From the NCBI GenBank assembly GCA_049975065.1, contig JBNGDN010000046.1: a stretch of DNA of 15,127 nucleotides. The stretch is one strand, 5' to 3'. The position numbers and the translations under genes were made by a program. Below the pieces are notes generated by a model. That model was not told where the DNA came from, did no database searches, and saw nothing but the letters and a program-made list of their open reading frames with translations. The first letter of the stretch is position 1, and each line of letters starts with the position of its first letter. Origin of the DNA: Hydrogenovibrio sp049975065 (GTDB lineage Bacteria > Pseudomonadota > Gammaproteobacteria > Thiomicrospirales > Thiomicrospiraceae). Shown here one piece after another: positions 1 to 6,223 of this stretch.

Positions 1-21
1 TCATAGTTTCCTAAGGCGTAA

Positions 22-1227
22 AAACTGTCATTATCGCCTTATACACGTCGCCCTCTGGATATTTTGGAGGCCATTCATGCGTTGGCTTGGTATCGTGATC
101 GTTACCAGGAGTCGCTTAGTTTTGATCGGGCGTATTTTTTTGGGTTTTCTCGTTGGAAGCACCGCTTGGTAAAGCCTTTCTTTGATGAAATTCGAGCGAA
201 TCAGTTTCGTTTTGTAAACCCGTTTATGAAAAGTCAGGCTTTGCCATTGGCGTTGAAGAAAGGCTTGACGCCAAAAAGTCGCATTTATATTTGGGGGCGC
301 AAGTCGTTTCCGGAGGTGGAGGCCTATGCCCGTGAGTATGAGGTGCCTCTTTATCGTGTGGAAGACGGGTTTGTTCGCTCGGTGGCATTGGGGTCGGATT
401 TGACTCAGCCTTATTCTTTGGTGGTCGACCGGAGGGGGATTTACTTTGACCCGACGCAGGAAAGCGATCTTGAGCATGCGCTGGCAACCTATGATCTTAG
501 CACCACAACCGGTTTGGAGAAAAGGGCTGCGAAAGCGGCGGCTTATTTGGTGGAAAAAAAGTTGTCTAAATACAATCTTTATGGCCATCAGGCATTGGCG
601 TTCCCCCGTGATCGCCGTGTGATATTGGTCCCGGGGCAGGTTGAGGATGACGCTTCGATTCAATATGGTGCGGACGGCATGACGAATTTGCAGTTGTTGG
701 AACAGGTGCGGCGTGCGTGTCCGGATGCGTATATTGTTTTTAAACCACATCCTGATGTGCTGGTTGGCAATCGCAAAGGCCAAGTTTCAGAGGATAAGGT
801 AAAAAAGCTTTGTAACCAGGTGGTCACGCAGGTGAGTTTGGACAGTGTTTTGGAGCACGCTGACGAGGTGCATACTTTAACGTCTTTGGTAGGGTTTGAG
901 GCGTTGTTAAGAGGTAAAAAAGTGGTGACTTATGGACGGCCTTTTTATGCTGGGTGGGGGTTGACTGTTGATCTTCAGCCTTTTGAAAGGCGTAACCGTT
1001 ATTTAACACTGGAAGAGTTAGTGGCCGGGGCTTTGTTTTTGTATCCCCGTTATATCGATCCGATCCATTATGCACACTGTGAGCTGGAGCAGGTTTTTTC
1101 CGGAATTGAGCAGGAATCGGAGGCATTGCGGTGTTCTCGCTGGTTGCGGTTTAAAAAGGGGTTAAGGAATAGTGTCATTAGAAAAGGCCAGAAGTTGGGG
1201 CGCTGGCTTAGGAGAAGAACTGGATAA
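22..1227 (+). pseudogene. kpsC: KpsC-like capsule Kdo-transferase, C-terminal half, 5' end broken or truncated
   Basis: KpsC adds the Kdo linker sugars to the phospholipid anchor of group 2-type capsules on the inner face of the inner membrane; the full protein has two related halves and is usually well over 600 residues. Only the second half is visible. Family-like stretches, numbered from the TTG at 64, are WKHRLVKPFF (about 31-40), the IWGRKSFPEVEAYA and VEDGFVRSVALG region (about 76-110), a VVDRRGIYFDP segment, the KPHPDV motif and GFEALLRGKKVVTYGRPFYAGWG. No ATG fits the start. The TTG at 64 is possible, but family-like residues (YTRRPLDILEAI) continue upstream in the same frame to 22, where a TAA at 19-21 closes it. 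The open frame at 2-19 differs by one base, so a single-base change in the A-run at 20-24 could join them. A short intact gene starting at the TTG is the alternative. The kpsC assignment is from motif memory, not an alignment. Confidence 0.62.
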
Positions 1228-1240
1228 AGTTCCAACTATC

Positions 1241-1284
1241 TTGACAGATGACGCTTTTTAGATGTTATAATTACATTGTAATTA
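1241..1284 (+). promoter_or_regulatory. mazEF promoter with palindromic operator over the -10
   Basis: A perfect -35 TTGACA at 1241-1246 and a perfect -10 TATAAT at 1266-1271 are separated by 19 bp; the -10 carries the extended TG at 1263-1264, which can offset long spacing. An 8-bp perfect inverted repeat, TAATTACA (1268-1275) / TGTAATTA (1277-1284) around one central T, covers the downstream half of the -10 and the likely start point. This is where an autorepressing MazE-type DNA-binding antitoxin or MazEF complex would be expected to bind. Operator function is inference. Confidence 0.72.
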
Positions 1285-1307
1285 CTTTTTTAAAAAAGGG
1301 GTTGAAA

Positions 1308-1565
1308 ATGGCACATTTAATATCTATCGGTAATTCTAAAGGGGTTCGACTGCCAAAACATCTCATTGCAGAGGCTCAATTAGAAGAAAAGGAACTCGAA
1401 TTTAAACTTCTACCTGAGGGTATTCTTATACATCCTATAAGTAAGGCACGAGAAGGTTGGTCTGAGAAGTTTGAGGTAATGGCAAAACAGCCCTTGTCCG
1501 TTGAGGAACAAGAGTGGATGGACATTGACTTATCTTCAAGTAATGAGAAGGAATGGATATGGTAG
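1308..1565 (+). CDS. mazE: MazE/AbrB-family antitoxin
   Basis: An 85-residue antitoxin with an N-terminal AbrB/MazE swapped-hairpin DNA-binding domain (about residues 1-45): IGNSKGVRLPKHLI is the recognisable signature. The acidic C-terminal tail (about 50-85, rich in E, D and W) is the part that normally wraps and blocks the toxin. An upstream in-frame ATG at 1248 lies between the -35 and -10 hexamers and so would not be on the transcript; the ATG at 1308, after an AAAAAAGGGG ribosome-binding site, is preferred. Its 3' end overlaps the toxin start by 13 bases, so translation is probably coupled. It should repress its own promoter through the palindrome at 1268-1284. The family call is secure; whether it is named MazE or PemI is a matter of convention. 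Confidence 0.85.
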   Translation: MAHLISIGNSKGVRLPKHLIAEAQLEEKELEFKLLPEGILIHPISKAREGWSEKFEVMAKQPLSVEEQEWMDIDLSSSNEKEWIW

Positions 1566-1879
1566 TCAAACGTTTTGAAGTTTGGCTGGTTAATCTAGAA
1601 CCTACCATTGGGAGAGAAATCAATAAAACCCGTCCATGTCTCATTATTTCACCTGATGAAATGTCTCCGCTTTCAACAGTATTAGCCGCTCCAATGACCT
1701 CTCAAGGATTTGAATTTCCATCTCGGATTTCATGTCATTTTTCAGGTAAAACAGGTTTAGTTCTGTTGGATCAAATTCGTGCTGTTGATAAACAAAGACT
1801 TATTAAACGACTCGGAAAACTGGACAAAAAAACGCAGATGACTGTTTCAGATAGACTAGTCGAAATGTTTACGTTTTAA
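1553..1879 (+). CDS. mazF: MazF/PemK-family endoribonuclease toxin
   Basis: A 108-residue member of the MazF/PemK/CcdB-fold toxins, which cut mRNA at short sequence motifs and are silenced by the partner antitoxin. The family pattern is complete: RFEVWLVNLEPTIGREINKTRPCLIIS near the N-terminus (with the conserved R of the K-x-RP segment), then an APMTS segment, and GLVLLDQIRAVDKQRLIKRLGKL, which holds the usual DQIR active-site region. The length is normal and no frame damage is seen. Two starts are possible: ATG at 1553 or ATG at 1559, both inside the antitoxin reading frame. The pair sits next to a damaged capsule gene and an IS remnant, in AT-richer DNA than its neighbours, which suggests horizontal acquisition. 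The target sequence cannot be read from the protein. Confidence 0.9.
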   Translation: MDMVVKRFEVWLVNLEPTIGREINKTRPCLIISPDEMSPLSTVLAAPMTSQGFEFPSRISCHFSGKTGLVLLDQIRAVDKQRLIKRLGKLDKKTQMTVSDRLVEMFTF

Positions 1880-2073
1880 TCAGAAAAACCTAAAAGGATA
1901 CTTGTTTTTCATTTATACAAGGTGCAACCATCACTGGAAGAGTATGTAATTTCCACATTTTTAAAAAAATAAAAAAAAGCAAAAAAAGGACACCCACAAA
2001 TTTACAGCAACAGGACACCGTCATCAACCAAGCAGCGATTTGAATAGAATAGCGAACTTACCAGGCTTGGTGA
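1880..2073. other. AT-rich intergenic stretch, no gene seen
   Basis: The 194 bases between mazF and the transposase remnant contain A-runs at about 1962-1987 and the heptamer GGACACC twice (about 1988 and 2014). No ORF with a ribosome-binding site and no convincing terminator for mazEF was found. It may hold decayed left-hand sequence of the IS200-type element. Confidence 0.4.
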
Positions 2074-2268
2074 ATGGCTGAATTCAAGTTGGTTAATAGC
2101 TTAAAGGGTGTTTCAAGCCGATTAATCAGAAAGAAAAATTACCCTGAAATTCAAAAGAAACTTTGGGGAAGTCAGCTTTGGAGTCCAAGCTATTTTGCAG
2201 GTAGTTGTGGCGGTGCGCCACTTTCAATCATCAAACAATACATTGAAAACCAGCAACGACCTGATTAA
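2074..2268 (+). pseudogene. IS200/IS605-family TnpA transposase, C-terminal remnant
   Basis: These 64 codons match the last part of Y1 HUH transposases: LVNSLKGVSSRLIR, then LWSPSYFAGSCGGAPL, then IKQYIENQ. In this family the catalytic tyrosine lies in the last segment with a glutamine four residues on (Y-x-x-x-Q), and both are present. The HUH metal-binding half, which should lie about 60-80 residues upstream, is absent; an in-frame TGA sits directly before the ATG at 2074. Full TnpA is about 130-150 residues, so the gene has lost its 5' half and cannot encode an active enzyme. It is a relic, not a live mobile element. Confidence 0.85.
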
Positions 2269-2325
2269 GCAGGCTTCGCCTGTTGCGCTTATATCCCTGC
2301 CGTGAACGACAGGGTTTTACGCGCT
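2074..2325 (+). mobile_element. IS200/IS605-type element remnant with right-end hairpin
   Basis: Downstream of the tnpA relic lies a small hairpin CAGGC-ttc-GCCTG (2270-2282), then a larger imperfect hairpin at 2295-2314 (CCCTG-C-CG, loop tgaa, CG-A-CAGGG, one C/A mismatch), followed by TTTTACGC. This arrangement resembles the subterminal right-end structure recognised as single-stranded DNA by IS200/IS605 transposases. The mismatch and missing left half suggest decay. The outer boundary near 2325 is an estimate. Confidence 0.6.
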
Positions 2326-2333
2326 AAATTGAT

Positions 2334-2371
2334 AAAAAAACCAGCGCTGAATCATCAGCGCTGGTTTTTTT
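2334..2371 (-). terminator. Bidirectional rho-independent terminator of the fcc/cyd-like operon
   Basis: A perfect inverted repeat with 17-base arms at 2334-2350 and 2355-2371 and loop ATCA. Each arm has a GC-rich core (CCAGCGCTGA / TCAGCGCTGG) and a run of seven A or T at its outer end, so a U-tract follows the hairpin whichever strand is transcribed. It lies 23 bases after the last stop codon of the minus-strand operon and also blocks plus-strand readthrough from the IS remnant. Confidence 0.93.
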
Positions 2372-2394
2372 AATCCCATCCGAAGCCGTCGCGC

Positions 2395-2493
2395 TTACAC
2401 CGCGACCAGCGTCAGGGTGCTGAGCCACCACATTAGGGCAAAGGAGCCGAACGTCAGAATCAGCCCCCAGATAATCGCTTTGATACCACTCAT
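2395..2493 (-). CDS. 32-residue single-span membrane protein at operon end
   Basis: A small ORF encoding MSGIKAIIWGLILTFGSFAL followed by MWWLSTLTLVAV. The ATG at 2491-2493 follows AAGGAGCC at good spacing, and the ORF begins one base after the TAA (2495-2497) of the upstream diheme cytochrome gene, so translation is probably coupled. The whole length forms one hydrophobic helix with a short, weakly polar N-terminus. Cytochrome oxidases often have such tiny accessory subunits (CydX/CbdX of bd oxidases, CcoQ/CcoS-type proteins of cbb3). Its position in an operon with two CydA-like proteins suggests a similar role, but the sequence is not a clear CydX match. Strong coupling and the following terminator support a real gene. 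Confidence 0.7.
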   Translation of the reverse strand: MSGIKAIIWGLILTFGSFALMWWLSTLTLVAV

Positions 2494-2494
2494 A

Positions 2495-3220
2495 TTAAGG
2501 CTCCTTTTTATCCGGCATGGCCGCATAATAATCCGCCAGCCCTTGAATTTCCGCATCGGTCAGCTGCGTTGTGAAGATGGACATGCCTTTATTCACATCG
2601 TTATGACGCTGACCGTCCCGATAGGCTTTCATGGTGCGCACGAAATATTCCGGCACTTGTCCCGACAAAGCCGGAATGATGCCTTGGCCTTCGCCATGCA
2701 CACCGTGGCAGGACGCACAAGGCGTAATCATGCGATTGACGTCGCCTTTACGCACCAAACGGTCGATTTCAGGTGCCTGAGCGTCGGCTGACGGTTGGCT
2801 GACCCAAGCTTCCAGCGGTTGTTCGGCGTAAAAGGCGGCGATGTCGGCAATCTGTTGATCGTCCATGCTTTGCGACAGTTTGACCATGATTTCAGACTGT
2901 TTGTAGTCTTCCCAGCGACGACCGTCACGGTAGTCCAGCATCATCTTGATGGTGTACTCTTTCGGTTGACCGTTAATGGACGCATAGTTGCGGGAAGGGG
3001 ACTTGCCCGTTTCGCCGTGGCACGCATTACACATCATCATCTCATTGACTTTCTGCCCACGGGTGGCATCACCGGCGGGCATTTTATTCAGTGTTTCCTT
3101 TAGGCTGACATTGGTCCAGGTCTCGGCTTTGGGTTTTTCACCGTGACCTGCGGCCAGCGCGATGGAGCCGCTTCCGATCAAGGCGGTGACACAGGCTGAT
3201 AGTATCGTTCGTTTTAACAT
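2495..3220 (-). CDS. Periplasmic diheme cytochrome c (c4/FccA-like)
   Basis: A 241-residue exported cytochrome with two class I heme c domains. A Sec signal peptide covers about residues 1-24 (cleavage near ALA-AG). Heme sites are C64-N-A-C67-H68 and C168-A-S-C171-H172. Likely distal methionines are M119 (in QSMDDQQIADIAAFYA) and M213 (in GMSIFTTQLTDAEI), both in the setting usual for c4/c553-type domains. The start is preceded by GAGGT about 8 bases upstream. It lies 21 bases after fccB, so it is part of the same transcript. It may be the real diheme partner of FccB, or a soluble carrier taking electrons from FccAB to the membrane. Those two roles cannot be told apart from sequence alone. 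Confidence 0.88.
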   Translation of the reverse strand: MLKRTILSACVTALIGSGSIALAAGHGEKPKAETWTNVSLKETLNKMPAGDATRGQKVNEMMMCNACHGETGKSPSRNYASINGQPKEYTIKMMLDYRDGRRWEDYKQSEIMVKLSQSMDDQQIADIAAFYAEQPLEAWVSQPSADAQAPEIDRLVRKGDVNRMITPCASCHGVHGEGQGIIPALSGQVPEYFVRTMKAYRDGQRHNDVNKGMSIFTTQLTDAEIQGLADYYAAMPDKKEP

Positions 3221-3241
3221 AGTTATTACCTCACACCTTTA

Positions 3242-4576
3242 TCAAGAGAAGACGTCTTTTACAAATTCACGTTGCCAGTTCTTTTGGTAAACGGCTTCGA
3301 GAATCGGCTGAGCCGGTTTGTCGGTAATCGGTGAAACACCCGCCGATTTCCCTTTCGGTTGAATCAAACCGTCACGTACCTCATAGATGGCGGCAATGGA
3401 TACCCCGTAGTTCTGACCAGCCAAGCTGTAACAGACGTTGGAGTAAATGGCTTTTTGCAGTTCATGCCCTTTCAACGTATCGGCCACGGCTTGCGCACAC
3501 ACTTTGGCCTGAGAGTTGGCGGAATAGCCGGACTTCGGCATGGCATCGGCAATGCTGCTGTCCCCCAATACATACACTTCTTTATGCAGTGACGATTCCA
3601 TGGTGTCGCGTTCAATCGGGCACCAGCCGGAACGATCCGTCAAGCCCAGTTGCTGTGCCAGTTTTCCGGCGCGTTGGTTGGGGATGATATTGATGATGTC
3701 AGCCTTGTAGGTGTCACCGAAATCGGTGGTGACGGTTTTGGTTTTAGCGTCCAATTTCACCACTTTTCCACCATTGGAACCGGACACCCATTCCAGCTGG
3801 GACTTGTCGGTTTTGTAACCGTAGAGGCGCTCCCATGCCTTTTTAAACGGCACGTCTTTGGTGAAGCGTTCTTTTGGATCCAGCACAATCAACTTGGCGG
3901 TCGGGTTGAAGTTTTTAAAATGCTCGGCAAAGAAGGACGCCCGTTCATAGGGTCCTGGTGGGCAGCGGAAGGGGTTTTGTGGTGGTGAAATAATCGCCAC
4001 ACCGCCTTTTTTTAAGCCGAACAACTGATCGCGCAGTTTCAAGGTTTGAGGCCCTGCCTTGTAAGCGTGCGGGAAGTCGCCTGCTGCCAGTTCGGCATTG
4101 TAGCCTTCGCAGTCTTCAAACTTAAAATCAATACCGGGTGACACCACCAGTTTATCGTATTGGAAGCGGTCGCCTTTTTGAGTGCGCACCGTCTTTTTAT
4201 CAAAGTCCGCCCCCACGACCTTGTCGATGACCACATTCACCTTATATTTGTCGCGAATGGTGTTGAGGTTAAAGGTTAACTCGTCCAGCGTGTGCATGCC
4301 GACAATCACGTCATTGCTTCGCAAGCAGGTAATGTATTCCGGGTATTGCTCGATGATGGTGATTTTGACGTCCGGGTCGGCGAAACGTAGGTATTTCGCA
4401 AAAGTGGACCCGCCGACACCGCCGCCGAGTACCACAACGTGCGGCGCGGATTTGGCGAAGGCTTTATTGCTTGCGCCGAAGATACCGGTGCCGGCAACCG
4501 CCGCGGCACCGAACACTTTGATCAGATCGCGTCGTGTGATTTTACGATCGAAAGTCATGTTTTCTAATTGGCTCAT
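3242..4576 (-). CDS. fccB: Flavocytochrome c sulfide dehydrogenase, flavoprotein subunit
   Basis: FccB oxidises sulfide in the periplasm with a covalently bound FAD and passes electrons to a cytochrome subunit. The 444-residue protein begins with a twin-arginine signal (TRRDLIK, residues 14-20, then a hydrophobic stretch to about 41), consistent with export after flavin folding. A Rossmann GGGVGG motif is at 51-56. Cys84 in YITCLRSN fits the cysteine that binds FAD in the Allochromatium enzyme. Cys205 in NPFRCPPGPYERA and Cys382 in SNVCYSL are candidates for the redox-active pair, with Cys319 (GWCP) as an alternative. GDSS (339-342) is the second FAD-binding segment. A longer frame exists upstream, but ATG at 4576 is chosen because AGGAGG precedes it and ATGA overlaps the stop of the cytochrome gene, indicating coupling. 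Confidence 0.95.
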   Translation of the reverse strand: MSQLENMTFDRKITRRDLIKVFGAAAVAGTGIFGASNKAFAKSAPHVVVLGGGVGGSTFAKYLRFADPDVKITIIEQYPEYITCLRSNDVIVGMHTLDELTFNLNTIRDKYKVNVVIDKVVGADFDKKTVRTQKGDRFQYDKLVVSPGIDFKFEDCEGYNAELAAGDFPHAYKAGPQTLKLRDQLFGLKKGGVAIISPPQNPFRCPPGPYERASFFAEHFKNFNPTAKLIVLDPKERFTKDVPFKKAWERLYGYKTDKSQLEWVSGSNGGKVVKLDAKTKTVTTDFGDTYKADIINIIPNQRAGKLAQQLGLTDRSGWCPIERDTMESSLHKEVYVLGDSSIADAMPKSGYSANSQAKVCAQAVADTLKGHELQKAIYSNVCYSLAGQNYGVSIAAIYEVRDGLIQPKGKSAGVSPITDKPAQPILEAVYQKNWQREFVKDVFS

Positions 4577-4965
4577 TCTTGACCTCCTGTCGAACCGACT
4601 TTCTGTGCCGCCAACGACTCTTTTAAACTGGTTTCTTCCCAAGGTTTCATTGGTTGTTTGACGAACCATTCCGCCATGGCTTTGATTTCTTCATCGGTGA
4701 AGCCGCGCGTGACTCGATCCATAATGACGGCCGGGCGAGTGCCTTCACGATAAGCAATCATCGCTTTGGTGAATTGTTCGACCGACATGCCCGCCAGCGG
4801 CGGCATGGCTTCTTGTAGCTCCTGCCCGTTGGTGCCGTGGCAAGGTGCACATTGCCAAGCCATCGCTTGGCCGGGGGCTGTCGGTGTTTTAACATCTGCT
4901 TGCGCAGCGTGTGTTCCGGCCAGGGTGAGGGCACAGAATGAGACGGTTAATAATTGTTTTTTCAT
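4573..4965 (-). CDS. fccA: Monoheme cytochrome c, FccA-like subunit
   Basis: A 130-residue exported cytochrome c. The signal peptide is about residues 1-22 (THAAQA before DVK). The single heme site is C39-A-P-C42-H43. M82 in the IMDRVTRGFTDEEIKAMAEWF block is the likely distal ligand; this block closely resembles the first domain of the FCSD cytochrome subunit. Classical purple-sulfur FccA is diheme, so this is a one-domain version like the SoxE/monoheme FCSD subunits. The longer frame upstream lacks a ribosome-binding site, whereas ATG at 4965 follows AGGGGA. Its stop overlaps the fccB start by four bases (ATGA), supporting equal production and a direct partnership with FccB. Confidence 0.88.
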   Translation of the reverse strand: MKKQLLTVSFCALTLAGTHAAQADVKTPTAPGQAMAWQCAPCHGTNGQELQEAMPPLAGMSVEQFTKAMIAYREGTRPAVIMDRVTRGFTDEEIKAMAEWFVKQPMKPWEETSLKESLAAQKVGSTGGQE

Positions 4966-4975
4966 TGTCTTCCCC

Positions 4976-6223
4976 TTACAGTGACCAGATATAGAAGCCA
5001 ACCGCAAAGAATTGAACCATCCATAGAGTCATGATCCAAATCGCGATTGTTCCCATTTTGTTGACGGTCTCACCGGGGGTGTAAACACCAACGGTTTGAC
5101 CGGCTTTCCACGCGATGGTCAGGAAGTAAGCCAAGACGCTTCCCCCGACAATCGCAAAGGTCAGGAAGAACAAGCCTGTGGAGTACCAGTCTGCAATGAC
5201 TTTGTAGTCGAAGAAGCTGTAGTTGAAGAAGCCGTTCAGGATGTCGTAACGCAACACTTCACGAGAGATCGCCACAATCAAGCCAACCACGAGCCCCATT
5301 GGTAAGGCCATATAGCTGCAGATGCGTGCTTCGCCTCTCAGGCGGATTAAGCCCCAGACTCCGTAGAACAGAACGGCCGCGCCACCGATGATGCCCCAGA
5401 AGGAGGTCGCGAAATTGCCAGCGGTTTCCGGTAAGGTCATCATCCAGCCGATGTAAAGCACGGTTGAGATAACGGAACCGACCAACATCCATTTCTTACC
5501 GACGCCTGCGGCCCAGTTCAAGTAGTCGTGATCGGCATCTTCTCGTACCGACTTAAAGCGACGGTAGGTGACCAGCATGGCACCGGCGACCGGAATCGCC
5601 AAACTGATGAAGAAGGCAAAACGCCAAGGGCTGTAAGCATGCAGTTTCGAACCAGAATAATCTAACGTACCGTTCTGCATATACCATTCTTGCCACATTT
5701 CAGGATGCAACATTTGTTTGGTCAAACTGTGCATGATGAAGCCGACAACCAACATCAACGCCAAGCTGACAACCATTGACCAGCGAGATTTCGGTGTTAG
5801 GGTTTTATCACTTTCTTTGTTGTTGCGGAAGTAATAGAAGTACATCGCCCAATACGCCAGAATCAAAATGACGATAAAGGAAATGACCCAGTCGGCGGAC
5901 AACACGTTCGATGTGTACCAGTGCGGATCGTAGGTGACCTGCACAAACAGTAACGGCGCGACCCCGATCACAATGGCGACCGAGACGGACACCTTGGCGA
6001 TTTCGAGCATGGCCGCCCCTAGGCGACGCCAGTAAGCGTTTTGACTAAAAGCGCCGATGAGAGTAATCAAAGAAGTACCCAGCATCAGTTGCACAAAGAA
6101 AATGTGCATGGCGAAGGTCAAAACCCCCAGTGCAATGAAAATAATCGGATAGGTTGGAATCCCTGCGGGGTTACGCAGGGCGTACATCATCTCAGTAACC
6201 TGAGCAACTTGAGCAGCGTCCAT
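4976..6223 (-). CDS. CydA-like polytopic membrane protein (CydA'-type)
   Basis: A 415-residue integral membrane protein with roughly ten predicted spans (about 26-58, 75-96, 109-133, 148-168, 201-220, 244-262, 271-293, 303-321, 345-370, 390-414). The first helix has FAMHIFFVQLMLGTSL, which lines up with the CydA helix carrying a heme-ligand histidine (here His40), and GVAPLLFVQVTYDPHWYTS resembles a motif of CydA-related proteins. It therefore looks like a second CydA paralogue, comparable to the CydA' partner in CydAA'-type members of the cytochrome bd superfamily, rather than CydB. No c-type heme motif is present. AGGAGGG precedes the start, and the start and the previous stop share one base (TAATG), so it is coupled to the CydA-cytochrome c gene. 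Function is inferred from family and context only. Confidence 0.7.
   Translation of the reverse strand: MDAAQVAQVTEMMYALRNPAGIPTYPIIFIALGVLTFAMHIFFVQLMLGTSLITLIGAFSQNAYWRRLGAAMLEIAKVSVSVAIVIGVAPLLFVQVTYDPHWYTSNVLSADWVISFIVILILAYWAMYFYYFRNNKESDKTLTPKSRWSMVVSLALMLVVGFIMHSLTKQMLHPEMWQEWYMQNGTLDYSGSKLHAYSPWRFAFFISLAIPVAGAMLVTYRRFKSVREDADHDYLNWAAGVGKKWMLVGSVISTVLYIGWMMTLPETAGNFATSFWGIIGGAAVLFYGVWGLIRLRGEARICSYMALPMGLVVGLIVAISREVLRYDILNGFFNYSFFDYKVIADWYSTGLFFLTFAIVGGSVLAYFLTIAWKAGQTVGVYTPGETVNKMGTIAIWIMTLWMVQFFAVGFYIWSL

Noticed and set aside
31..783. 250-codon minus-strand ORF antisense to the kpsC-like gene
   Set aside because: No family features; the plus-strand frame shows clear homology-like motifs, so this is a shadow ORF.
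1248..1307. N-terminal extension of the MazE antitoxin
   Set aside because: The ATG lies between the -35 and -10 promoter elements; the extension reads unlike the family, and the ATG at 1308 has a good ribosome-binding site.
1962..2025. Possible CRISPR or structured repeat from A-runs and paired GGACACC
   Set aside because: Only two short copies, with no spacer regularity and no cas genes.
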